Source: Mycolicibacter arupensis
GTDB lineage: Bacteria; Actinomycetota; Actinomycetes; Mycobacteriales; Mycobacteriaceae
Reading direction: 5' to 3'
DNA: 64,000 nucleotides
Assembly: GCF_002086515.1 (NCBI RefSeq)
Contig: NZ_MVHH01000001.1
Location: forward strand, 124,001 to 188,000
Made by a program: the position numbers and the translations under genes
Notes under the pieces: model-generated
Seen by the model: only the letters and a program-made list of their open reading frames with translations
Database searches by the model: none
Told to the model about the DNA's origin: nothing
Part shown: piece after piece, positions 50,951-61,564 of the stretch
Position numbering within the stretch: the first letter of the stretch is position 1
Layout of the letters: every line of letters begins with the position of its first letter

Positions 50951-51592
50951 TTACCCGCGCATCTGTGCAGTCAGATCGGCCGCCAGGCCGGCCGCGTCGA
51001 CCGTGGGACCGACCACGCGCCAGCATCCGCCAAAGCCCGCCTGGGCCAACCCGCGGTAGACCGCGCCGGTGCGGCGCTGCAGACCGTCGTCGCGCTCGTA
51101 GCTGTCCCGGGCGCGAGCGGCATCGGCGTCTTCGCGATGCCGGGCCCGCTGCGCAGCCAGCTCGGCCGGAACGTCGAGCAACACCTGCCAGTCCGGTGTG
51201 GGCAGCCCGAACCGGCCGAATTCCAGTTCCCGTACCCAGTCCACCACCGCACCGTCGGCCTCCTGGTGCAGCCGAGCGGCGCTGTAGGCGGCACTGGAGG
51301 CGACGTACCGGTCGAGGATCACCACGTCGTGCCCGGCGAGCAGGGTGGCGATCTGATCCTTGGCGCCGGCGCGGTCCAGGGCGAAAAGCATCCCCATGGC
51401 ATAAACCGAAGCAGCCAGGTCCCCGTGCCCGCCGCGTAGCGCTTCGGCGGCCACATCCGCGGTCACCGACACACCGTAACGTGGGAACGCCAGCGTGGCG
51501 ACTGTCCGGCCGTCACCTTCGAAGGCCGCGCGCAATCCCTGGGTCAGGGTGTTCTTGCCGGCGCCGTCAACGCCTTCGATCGCGATCAGCAC
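50951..51592 (-). CDS. tmk: Thymidylate kinase
   Basis: A 213-residue dTMP kinase. The P-loop is IEGVDGAGKNTLTQGLRAAF, in which Asn replaces the common Ser/Thr after the lysine, as in mycobacterial Tmk. FPRYG, LDRYVASSAAYSAARL with the DRY motif, and the lid RARHREDADAARARDSYE follow. It makes dTDP for DNA synthesis. It is upstream of mtrA on the same strand with a 52-bp gap. Confidence 0.96.
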   Translation of the reverse strand: MLIAIEGVDGAGKNTLTQGLRAAFEGDGRTVATLAFPRYGVSVTADVAAEALRGGHGDLAASVYAMGMLFALDRAGAKDQIATLLAGHDVVILDRYVASSAAYSAARLHQEADGAVVDWVRELEFGRFGLPTPDWQVLLDVPAELAAQRARHREDADAARARDSYERDDGLQRRTGAVYRGLAQAGFGGCWRVVGPTVDAAGLAADLTAQMRG

Positions 51593-51615
51593 GCGCCGAG
51601 CCTAATCCGCCACCG

Positions 51616-51675
51616 CGAGCGTGAAGTTGGCTTCACGCTCGATGGTCGACGGTGAACCCAACTTCACGCTCGGCG
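51616..51675. terminator. Palindrome with an adjacent inverted partial copy, after sahH
   Basis: CGAGCGTGAAG and CTTCACGCTCG form a perfect 11-bp stem around TTGG (51616-51641). About 20 bp away, at 51657-51673, CCCAACTTCACGCTCGG is the inverted copy of one arm plus loop. It probably terminates sahH (minus strand) and may be a copy of a dispersed repeat. Confidence 0.6.
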
Positions 51676-51687
51676 AGGGAGCCGAGA

Positions 51688-53145
<1,458 letters not shown>

Positions 53146-53221
53146 CAGTACGCCCCCGTTAGGTTCGGTGAATTGGCTCCGATACAAGCTACCGGCGCAG
53201 GCCGGAGTCCGCTCGGGCGGG

Positions 53222-53836
53222 TCATTCGGCGTCGACGACGCCGTAGGTCTGTGCTGCCGGGGTGAACAGTCGAGCCAGGTCGGCCGCCACGTCGTGGTCG
53301 GATTCTGGAGGCATGGAGACATAACTCATGGCGAGCCTGACGACGGCGCGGGCCAAGATTCCGGCGTCGTCTTCGCTGACCTTGACCCAGCTGTGCATGA
53401 ACGACGAGGTGAGCCGCTGCGAGCTGCGGGTGATGATCGGACCACTGTCGGTGGTGATGATCTGCAACAAGTCCGGCTTGGCAGCCCCGGTCAGCAAAGA
53501 GATCACCAACGGGTCGGCGGCCGAGTCAGAGAAGAAGGTCCGGAACCCCTCCAGGAACGCGGCGTGGATGTCACCGACGTTGTGGGTCATGGCGTTCTCG
53601 ACGGCGTCGACCAGGCGGTCGGCGAGCCGGACCGCATAACCCTGCGCCAGGCCCTGTCGAGAGCCGAATTCGTTGTAGATGGTCTGCCTGCTGACCCCGG
53701 CCGCCTCCGCGACCGCCGCCAACGTGATCGAGGACCAGTCCCGCCGGGTGAGCAACTCCCGCATCGCGTCCAACACCGAATCACGCAGCACCGCCCGTGA
53801 TGCCTCGGCATAGGAAATGCGTTTCACCGTGGTCAC
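53222..53836 (-). CDS. alkX: TetR-family regulator, AlkX/Rv3249c-like, without its alkB operon
   Basis: A 204-residue regulator very close to Rv3249c: [29 protein letters not shown], the helix-turn-helix [41 protein letters not shown], and [24 protein letters not shown]. In M. tuberculosis this gene ends the alkB-rubA-rubB operon for terminal alkane hydroxylation. None of those genes is present beside it here; its neighbours are sahH and a divergent adenylate cyclase. The GTG start at 53836 aligns with the family. A perfect palindrome lies in the divergent promoter. Confidence 0.88.
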   Translation of the reverse strand: MTTVKRISYAEASRAVLRDSVLDAMRELLTRRDWSSITLAAVAEAAGVSRQTIYNEFGSRQGLAQGYAVRLADRLVDAVENAMTHNVGDIHAAFLEGFRTFFSDSAADPLVISLLTGAAKPDLLQIITTDSGPIITRSSQRLTSSFMHSWVKVSEDDAGILARAVVRLAMSYVSMPPESDHDVAADLARLFTPAAQTYGVVDAE

Positions 53837-53877
53837 GTTAGCGCCTGCCGCTCCGCGTTCCGCGGATCCGTATAACT

Positions 53878-53896
53878 TGAGTGCACAACGCACTCA
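53878..53896. promoter_or_regulatory. Palindromic operator between alkX-like regulator and adenylate cyclase
   Basis: TGAGTGC and GCACTCA are perfect 7-bp arms separated by 5 bp. The site ends 3 bp before the cyclase ATG and starts 41 bp from the regulator GTG. It probably binds the adjacent TetR protein; bound protein would block cyclase translation or transcription start. Confidence 0.6.
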
Positions 53897-53899
53897 GGG

Positions 53900-55438
53900 A
53901 TGGGCACGACCGCGATGACGACTGCAGGTTCGGCCGGTGGTTCGCGGCCGCGTACCGCCGTTCGGGTCCGCGACTACGCGACGGGCCTGGCCTTCGCCCA
54001 CCTGCTGACCAGTCTCGAGGCCATCGCCGTGGTGGTCTCGCTCAACGATGAGAGTGCGGTTGGCCCTAACAGCCTGCTGCACTGGCCGAACCTTGCCCTG
54101 GTCACGGCGCTGGTGGCGTTAGGGACGCTGACCGTCGCGATCGCCGGAGCCGTGAGTATCGCCCCGTCGGTGCGCTGGTACGCGGCCGGGCAGATGCCCG
54201 ATTCCCGGCAGTGCCGGGCGGCGATCAACATCCTGCGGCGCCAGTCGCTGATCGTGTTCGGAACGTGGGTGGTGAGCGGGGTCATCGCCTTGGCCGTATT
54301 CCACTCCCACAACGTCGGGCTGATCGTGTTGCTCAGCACCATCATCGTCTTCGGCGGGACGGCGTCGGTGAGCACCAGCATGCTGTTCACCCAGCGCACC
54401 TTCCGCCCGATGATGGCACTGGCCTGGCAGGGTTCGGGCATCCGCGTCGCCGCACCGGGTGTGCTGACCCGACTGGTGACCATGTGGTTCGTCACCTGCG
54501 CGCTGCCATCCTTGGCCATCGTGACGTTGATCGTCTGCCGCCGGATGGGATGGATCATCGACCCCAGTTCATCGGTGGAGATCCCCGTTCTGGTGTTGTG
54601 CGTGGTGGCGGTGCTGCTCGGGGTCCGCGCCATGATCCTGGTGGCCCGGTCGATCTCCGATCCGGTCGGCGAAGTGGTCAACGCGATGGCCCGGATCGAG
54701 CGCGGCCAATTGGACACCGCGGTCGGCGTCTACGAACACTCCGAAATCGGCCGGCTGCAGGCCGGGTTCAACCGCATGGTGGCCGGCCTGGTCGAACGCG
54801 ACCGGCTCCAAGACCTCTTCGGCAGGCACGTCGGCTCCGATGTGGCCCGGTTGGCGGTGGAACAGGACCTGGCACTGTCGGGCTCAGTACAGGAGGCGGC
54901 GATTCTGTTCATCGACCTCGTGGGGTCGACCGAGCTGGCGGCCACCCACCCGCCGGACGAAGTCGCCGGGGTGCTCAACGACTTCTTTCGCATCGTGGTG
55001 GACACCGTCGACGCCCAGCGCGGCTCCATCAACAAGTTTCAGGGCGACGCGGCGCTGGCGGTCTTCGGCGCCCCGGTGCCCTCCGAGGATGCGGCCGCCC
55101 AGGCGTTGGCAACCGCCCGCATCCTGATCAATCGGCTACGACGGCTGCCGTTGGTCGACTTCGGCATCGGAGTCTCGGCGGGGCGGGTGTTCGCGGGCAA
55201 CATCGGCAGCGAGAACCGCTACGAGTACACCGTGGTGGGCGACGCCGTCAACGAAGCGGCACGTCTGGCCGATCGCGCCAAGAGTGTCGGCACCCGAGTG
55301 CTGTGTTCGCAGACCGCGCTCGACCTCGCCGACGACGACGAACGGGCGCACTGGATGAACTACGGTTCGGCGACGTTGCGCGGCCGCTCTCAGCCCACCG
55401 AGATGTCTATGCCGCTTCCCCAGCCTGACCGGGGGTGA
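53900..55438 (+). CDS. Membrane-bound class III adenylate cyclase with HAMP domain
   Basis: A 512-residue cyclase with about six membrane helices (residues 25-245), a HAMP domain (ARSISDPVGEVVNAMARIERGQLDTAV) and a class III catalytic domain. Metal-binding aspartates are in LFIDLVGSTELA and FQGDAALAVFGAP, the substrate-specifying lysine is in INKFQGD, and the transition-state Asn/Arg pair is in GDAVNEAARLADRAK. All catalytic residues appear intact. It belongs to the Rv1318c/Rv3645-type group. ATG at 53900 is adjacent to the palindrome; ATG at 53915 would give a slightly longer leader. cAMP could feed into Crp control, including whiB1. Confidence 0.9.
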   Translation: MGTTAMTTAGSAGGSRPRTAVRVRDYATGLAFAHLLTSLEAIAVVVSLNDESAVGPNSLLHWPNLALVTALVALGTLTVAIAGAVSIAPSVRWYAAGQMPDSRQCRAAINILRRQSLIVFGTWVVSGVIALAVFHSHNVGLIVLLSTIIVFGGTASVSTSMLFTQRTFRPMMALAWQGSGIRVAAPGVLTRLVTMWFVTCALPSLAIVTLIVCRRMGWIIDPSSSVEIPVLVLCVVAVLLGVRAMILVARSISDPVGEVVNAMARIERGQLDTAVGVYEHSEIGRLQAGFNRMVAGLVERDRLQDLFGRHVGSDVARLAVEQDLALSGSVQEAAILFIDLVGSTELAATHPPDEVAGVLNDFFRIVVDTVDAQRGSINKFQGDAALAVFGAPVPSEDAAAQALATARILINRLRRLPLVDFGIGVSAGRVFAGNIGSENRYEYTVVGDAVNEAARLADRAKSVGTRVLCSQTALDLADDDERAHWMNYGSATLRGRSQPTEMSMPLPQPDRG

Positions 55439-55470
55439 CCTGGGTTCGAGGCGCGTGCCAGACTCCGAAC

Positions 55471-56391
55471 ATGGCTTTTGAGATCACCCGTCCGCAGATG
55501 GAAGGCAACATCGCCGTCGGCGAGGGCCGTCAGCTCGGATTCGCCGAGTTCGGCGCCCCGCAGGGCCGCGCGATGTTCTGGCTGCACGGCACGCCAGGCG
55601 CCCGCCGGCAGATTCCCCTCGAGGCGCGGGTGTACGCCACGGAAGCCAATATCCGCCTGATCGGGGTGGACCGGCCCGGTATCGGTTCCTCGACGCCGTT
55701 TCAGTACGAGACGATCTCCCAGTTCCCCACCGATCTGCGCACCGTGGCCGACACACTCGGGATCGACAAGATGGCGATCATCGGGCTGTCCGGCGGGGGC
55801 CCCTACACCCTGGCGTGCGCCGCGGCCATGCCCGATCGGGTGGTGGCGGCCGGCATTCTGGGCGGAGTCGCCCCGGCGGCGGGCCCCGACTCCATCGACA
55901 GCAACCTGATGAAACTGGTCCGGCTGGCCGAGCCGGTGCTCGATCGCGCCGGGCGGCCCATCAGCGTGGTGGCGGCCGCACTGATTCGGATGGTCCGGCC
56001 GGTGGCCTCGCCCGCCCTGGAGCTCTACGCTCGGCTCTCCCCCGAGGGTGACCGCGAGATGCTGTCCCGCCCGGAATTCAAGGCGATGTTCCTCGATGAC
56101 CTGCTCAACGGATCCCGCAAGCAGCTCGCCGCCCCGATCGCCGATTCCGTTCTGTTCGCCCGGCCCTGGGGATTTCGCCTCGGCGACGTGCAGGTGCCGG
56201 TGCATTGGTGGCACGGCGACGCCGACCACATCATCCCGTTCTCCCATGGCCAGCACGCGGTGTCGCTGCTCCCCGACGCGCGGCTCTACCCGATGCCCGG
56301 CGAGAGTCACCTGGCCGGCCTGGGGCGTGCCGAGGAGATTCTGCGCACCCTGCTTGAAGCCTGGGACGCCGCGACCGAGTCCACGCCCTAG
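55471..56391 (+). CDS. Alpha/beta hydrolase
   Basis: A 306-residue hydrolase: MAFEITRPQMEGNIAVGEGRQLGFAEFG, the oxyanion HG in WLHGTPGARRQIP, the nucleophile elbow IGLSGGGPYTLACAAAM, and the C-terminal acid and base regions WWHGDADHIIPFSHG and ESHLAGL. The substrate is unknown. I chose ATG at 55471; a GTG at 55435 overlaps the cyclase stop by 4 bp and would add 12 residues. Either way it probably forms an operon with the cyclase. Confidence 0.85.
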   Translation: MAFEITRPQMEGNIAVGEGRQLGFAEFGAPQGRAMFWLHGTPGARRQIPLEARVYATEANIRLIGVDRPGIGSSTPFQYETISQFPTDLRTVADTLGIDKMAIIGLSGGGPYTLACAAAMPDRVVAAGILGGVAPAAGPDSIDSNLMKLVRLAEPVLDRAGRPISVVAAALIRMVRPVASPALELYARLSPEGDREMLSRPEFKAMFLDDLLNGSRKQLAAPIADSVLFARPWGFRLGDVQVPVHWWHGDADHIIPFSHGQHAVSLLPDARLYPMPGESHLAGLGRAEEILRTLLEAWDAATESTP

Positions 56392-56863
56392 CCGCACCAC
56401 GCCGATTCGGGCCTGATCGCCGGGCTCGCCCTTTCCCATGCCCCATGCCGGTCACGCAAGTCCGGCGACGAACCGGCGTGGCGTCGGCCGCCCCTGCCGA
56501 GCGAGGCATGCTCAGACATCTTATTGACAATGATTTTCATTACCAATAAGCTTTTGCACAGCTGACTCGCAGGGACCGAAGGAGCCGCCGTGACCTGATC
56601 CGAACTTTCGCACCACGCGTTCTACCCCGTCACGGACCGGTTCTCACCGACATCCACACTTCCCGGCGTCTCCGCCACAGCGTTCGACCGGAATGACGCT
56701 TCCGCAGGAACCAATCCTGCTGTGAGATAAGCCTTCCCGTCGTCTCTTCGCAGCTGCCACTTCGCGCTTTGTTGACCCGCGCCGCCGATTGACCTCATCG
56801 GCCGGCGTTGTTTGCGCATGGGCTCAACCGGCGGAACAACCACACTCAACTGGAGGAACACCC
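56392..56863. other. 472-bp intergenic region with Fur/Zur-type box and long 5' leader
   Basis: No convincing gene lies here. The features seen are a Fur/Zur-type palindrome at 56523-56547, an AT-rich patch unlike its GC-rich surroundings, and AAGGAG followed by a two-codon frame GTG-ACC-TGA (56590-56598). A leader of about 265 bases then runs to the ribosome site GGAGGA before the ATG at 56864. The mini-frame could be a regulatory start-stop element or the scar of a lost gene. Confidence 0.6.
56523..56547. promoter_or_regulatory. Fur/Zur-type metalloregulator box
   Basis: Arms ATTGACAATGA and TCATTACCAAT around TTT are complementary at 9 of 11 positions. The AATGA-TTT-TCATT core is typical of Fur-family sites and close to what I recall of mycobacterial Zur (FurB) boxes. 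It does not match the IdeR consensus. It is 317 bp upstream of the His-rich protein gene on the plus strand, with no other gene between. Confidence 0.7.
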
Positions 56864-58687
<1,824 letters not shown>

Positions 58688-58716
58688 CGCCCGAGTGATC
58701 GGGCAACAGTGATCAG

Positions 58717-58756
58717 GTGAGGCGCTCGATTGGGGTCGCCCAGTCGAGCGCCTCAC
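58717..58756. terminator. Terminator after the His-rich protein gene
   Basis: A perfect 13-bp stem (GTGAGGCGCTCGA at 58717-58729 with its complement at 58744-58756) and a 14-base loop lie 30 bp after the stop. Confidence 0.8.
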
Positions 58757-58775
58757 TGCGTGCCATGATCGGCAC

Positions 58776-59540
58776 ATGTCGGTAGTGCTGGTGCATGGGA
58801 ACCCGGAATCTGAAGCGATCTGGAATCCCTTGGTGCAGGCCCTGAATCGTGACGATATCGTGCGGCTCTCGCCGCCGGGTTTCGGTGCCCCACTGCCGCA
58901 AGGCTTTTCCGCGACCTACCTGGCCTACCGCGACTGGCTCGAATCGGAGCTGGAAGCCCTGAGCGCCTCGGGTGAACCGATCGACCTCGTGGGGCACGAC
59001 TGGGGCGGCGTACACGTAGTCAACGCGATGATGCATCGACCCGAACTGGTGCGTAGTTGGGCCAGCGACATCATCGGAGTATTCGATCCGGACTACGTCT
59101 GGCCCGAGACTGCCCAGATCTGGCGGACACCGGGAGCGGGTGAGCGGCTGGTCGAGAACATGCTCGGCGGGACCGTCGCCGAGCGGACGGCTCTGTGGTC
59201 GGCCACGCTGCCGCCGGACATCGCCAGGTCCCTCGCCGAGGCGCAGGGCCCGGAGATGGGGCGTGCCACCCTGTTGCTGTACCGCTCGGTGGAGGGCCCC
59301 GGCGCAATGGCGGAGACCGGCGGCGGACTGGAACGCGCGCGCGCCCGTCCAGGCCTTTCGCTGCTGGCGACCGCCGACCCCTACGTGGGCTCTGAGAGCA
59401 TCCGGCGCCGCTGCGCCCAGCAGGCCGGTGCCCGTACCGCGGAGCTCGAAGGGCTCGGCCACTGGTGGATGACCCAGGACCCGGTGCGCGGGGCCGCCGC
59501 GCTGACGTCCTTCTGGAAGGCCGTCGCCGCGGCGTCGTGA
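58776..59540 (+). CDS. Alpha/beta hydrolase with Asp nucleophile (epoxide hydrolase/dehalogenase-like)
   Basis: A 254-residue hydrolase. VLVHGNPES gives the oxyanion region, GHDWGGVHVVNAM carries an aspartate nucleophile (near residue 75) as in epoxide hydrolases and haloalkane dehalogenases, and GLGHWWMTQDP near the C-terminus carries the catalytic histidine. The substrate is unknown. It begins 19 bp after the terminator hairpin and has no clear ribosome site, so it may be leaderless. The stop lies 1 bp from the convergent Csb1-like gene. Confidence 0.88.
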   Translation: MSVVLVHGNPESEAIWNPLVQALNRDDIVRLSPPGFGAPLPQGFSATYLAYRDWLESELEALSASGEPIDLVGHDWGGVHVVNAMMHRPELVRSWASDIIGVFDPDYVWPETAQIWRTPGAGERLVENMLGGTVAERTALWSATLPPDIARSLAEAQGPEMGRATLLLYRSVEGPGAMAETGGGLERARARPGLSLLATADPYVGSESIRRRCAQQAGARTAELEGLGHWWMTQDPVRGAAALTSFWKAVAAAS

Positions 59541-59541
59541 C

Positions 59542-60624
59542 TCAGTTGGTCGTGCTCAACCGGCTCTCGATGAAGTGCGGCAACCGGAACCGGCGCGGAC
59601 CATGGACCACCGTCGCGTTCTGTGCAGCCCCACCGTTCTGAGCGGCGGTGTATGCCGCGGAATTGCCGGTGACGTGCAATATCTGACCCCGCCACGTGAT
59701 GTCGGCTTCTCGGTAGGCGTCGATCAGGGCGCGCTCCAGCAGCGCGTCGGCTTCGGCGATCGACAGCGCCGCCAAAGCGACGAATTCCCCGTCACGCGCA
59801 TCGAGGCGCAGCGTGGTGGGACCGGTCTCCACCAAGTCGCAGTTGGCCCGGATACTCAGTTCGGCATTGGCGCGTGCCAGTCCGGCCAACGCATAGGCGG
59901 CCAAGAGAACACGACCCGCCTCATCCCCGTCCGGCCCGCAGTCGAACCGCAGTTGCCGCAGTGCGGCGAAGCTGAGCACCTGGGTGCGGATGATCCGGCT
60001 GCAACAGACCCCGACATCAGATGCCGTGCGGGAATCGGCGGGTGCGCCATCGACCACAACGCCGATGATCTCGCCAGACAGCACACCCCGGAATCGACTC
60101 TGACCCGTGCCCAAGGCCGCGTCGATCGCACCGAAGATCAGGCTGCCGGGGCTCAACTCCAACAGTGCACGGGCATTGTCGGGGGTGCTCTCGCGCGCCG
60201 AACGGTACGCGGGGTGTGCGATGGCAGGCTTGCCGTCGATGGATCCGGTCAGGAAATGTCCGTCGAAAATACGCTGCGGCAGTTCAAGATCGGTGTAGAC
60301 CAGCCGGCCGCCCTCATAGGAGACCTCGATGCGGGGCACCCTGCTCAGCAGCGGGTGCTGATCACGGACGCTCCGTAGAATCGCCGCTTCGACGCGCTGG
60401 ACCTGGCTGTGGTTGTCATCGATGAGCGCCGTCGCCGTCGGCTCCCCGTCGATCAGCCGCGTCTCCGCGCCCGCGCCGCCGCGCCCTGCGCGATGCACGG
60501 GGCTGATCGCGGCGTGCGGCCCACCGGCCGGCGCCAGCTCGGTGGAGACGCTCAGCGTGCTACCACCGCCGGCCTGACACGCCGCGGCGAGCTGGTCAAA
60601 GGAGAGTGTGGACAAATCGGTCAA
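59542..60624 (-). CDS. Csb1/Cas7u-like RAMP protein (GSU0053 family), orphan
   Basis: A 360-residue protein. It follows the layout I recall for Csb1/Cas7 of type I-U (I-G) CRISPR systems: LSFDQLAAA, a PAGGP segment, ETRLIDGEPTATALIDDNHSQVQRVEAAIL (Csb1: LLDSVQSQANRxEEALL), PRIEVSYEGG, LPQRIFDGHFL, DGKPAIAHPAYRSAR, LLELSPGSLIFGAIDAALG, FRGVLSGEIIGVVV and ASDVG. No other cas gene or repeat array is visible in the window. The TTG start overlaps the stop of the cation-efflux gene by 4 bp (TTGA), so it is translated from the Rv3256c-like/manA/efflux operon. Family membership is from pattern recall; function is unknown. Confidence 0.65.
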   Translation of the reverse strand: MTDLSTLSFDQLAAACQAGGGSTLSVSTELAPAGGPHAAISPVHRAGRGGAGAETRLIDGEPTATALIDDNHSQVQRVEAAILRSVRDQHPLLSRVPRIEVSYEGGRLVYTDLELPQRIFDGHFLTGSIDGKPAIAHPAYRSARESTPDNARALLELSPGSLIFGAIDAALGTGQSRFRGVLSGEIIGVVVDGAPADSRTASDVGVCCSRIIRTQVLSFAALRQLRFDCGPDGDEAGRVLLAAYALAGLARANAELSIRANCDLVETGPTTLRLDARDGEFVALAALSIAEADALLERALIDAYREADITWRGQILHVTGNSAAYTAAQNGGAAQNATVVHGPRRFRLPHFIESRLSTTN

Positions 60625-61562
60625 CCTTTCTGTTCCACCGAGTGTGGCACAGGCGTGCGATCCAGATCCGGCTCGAGATAGATGACCAGCGCTGCGGGGA
60701 CGGCCGCGCGGATGTTGGCTTCGGCCGCATCGATGGTGGCCGCGACGCCGGCCAAGTCCAGCCTCGGAACCAGCGCGATCTTGGCTCCCACCAACATCTC
60801 ATCCGGGCCCAGGTACTGGGTGCGGATGTGGATCAGGCGGGTGACGTTCTCGGTCCCCTCCAACGCCGCGCGAATGGCGTGGTCCTCGGCGGCCGTAGCC
60901 CCCTCACCGATCAGGAGGCTGTGCATCTCGACCATGAGGAAGACCGCGACAGCACCCAGCAGGGCGCTGATGCCCAGGGTGCTCACGCCGTCCCACACCG
61001 GATTTCCGGTGAGCATGCTCAGCCCCACGCCTGCCAATGCCAGCACCAGGCCGATCAATGCCGCGGTGTCCTCCAACAACACCACCGGAAGCTCGGGATT
61101 GCGGGACGTGCGCAGAAACCGCCACCAGCTTCCCGGTCCCTTCAGCGGCCGTGACTCCTTCACCGCGGTCCGAAAACTGTAGGTCTCCAGCCCGATCGCC
61201 ACCACCAGGATCGCGACGGCGACCACCGGGGAGCTCAACTCCACCGGATGCCGCACCTTCTCGTAGCCCTCATACAGCGCGAACATCGAGCCCAGGCTGA
61301 ACAACACCAGGGCCACGACAAACGACCAGAAGTACCGGCTGCGGCCGTGCCCGAACGGATGCAGGGCGTCGGGCGCCTTGGCGGCGGCGCGCTGCCCGAA
61401 CAACAGCAGCGCCTGGTTGGACGTATCGACCACCGAGTGCACCGCCTCGGCGAGCATTGCCGCACTGCCGGTGATCACATAGCCGGTGAACTTCGCCACC
61501 GCGATGCCCGCGTTGGCCGTCAGGGCCGCGATGATGGCCCTGGTACTACCCGACGACGACAC
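60621..61562 (-). CDS. Cation diffusion facilitator family transporter
   Basis: A 313-residue membrane transporter with about six helices. CDF features are AMLAEAVHSVVDTSNQALLLFG (the HxxxD metal pair in helix 2), PFGHGRSRYFWSFV, and VVLLEDTAALIGLVLALAGV in helix 5. There the usual H/DxxxD pair is replaced by Glu-Asp, as in a subgroup of bacterial CDF proteins. The C-terminal cytosolic ferredoxin-like domain (HIRTQYLGPDEMLVGAKIALVPRL) is present. Metal specificity cannot be read off. The GTG start at 61562 lies 2 bp after the manA stop but has a cramped ribosome site, so the start is uncertain. Confidence 0.87.
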   Translation of the reverse strand: MSSSGSTRAIIAALTANAGIAVAKFTGYVITGSAAMLAEAVHSVVDTSNQALLLFGQRAAAKAPDALHPFGHGRSRYFWSFVVALVLFSLGSMFALYEGYEKVRHPVELSSPVVAVAILVVAIGLETYSFRTAVKESRPLKGPGSWWRFLRTSRNPELPVVLLEDTAALIGLVLALAGVGLSMLTGNPVWDGVSTLGISALLGAVAVFLMVEMHSLLIGEGATAAEDHAIRAALEGTENVTRLIHIRTQYLGPDEMLVGAKIALVPRLDLAGVAATIDAAEANIRAAVPAALVIYLEPDLDRTPVPHSVEQKG

Positions 61563-61564
61563 TC

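Noticed and set aside
55390..56439. 349-codon minus-strand frame over the alpha/beta hydrolase
   Set aside because: It is antisense to a hydrolase with intact motifs and has no recognisable domain.
56523..56547. IdeR iron box
   Set aside because: The site lacks the TTAGGTTAG-type halves of IdeR targets and instead has the AATGA-TTT-TCATT core of Fur/Zur sites.
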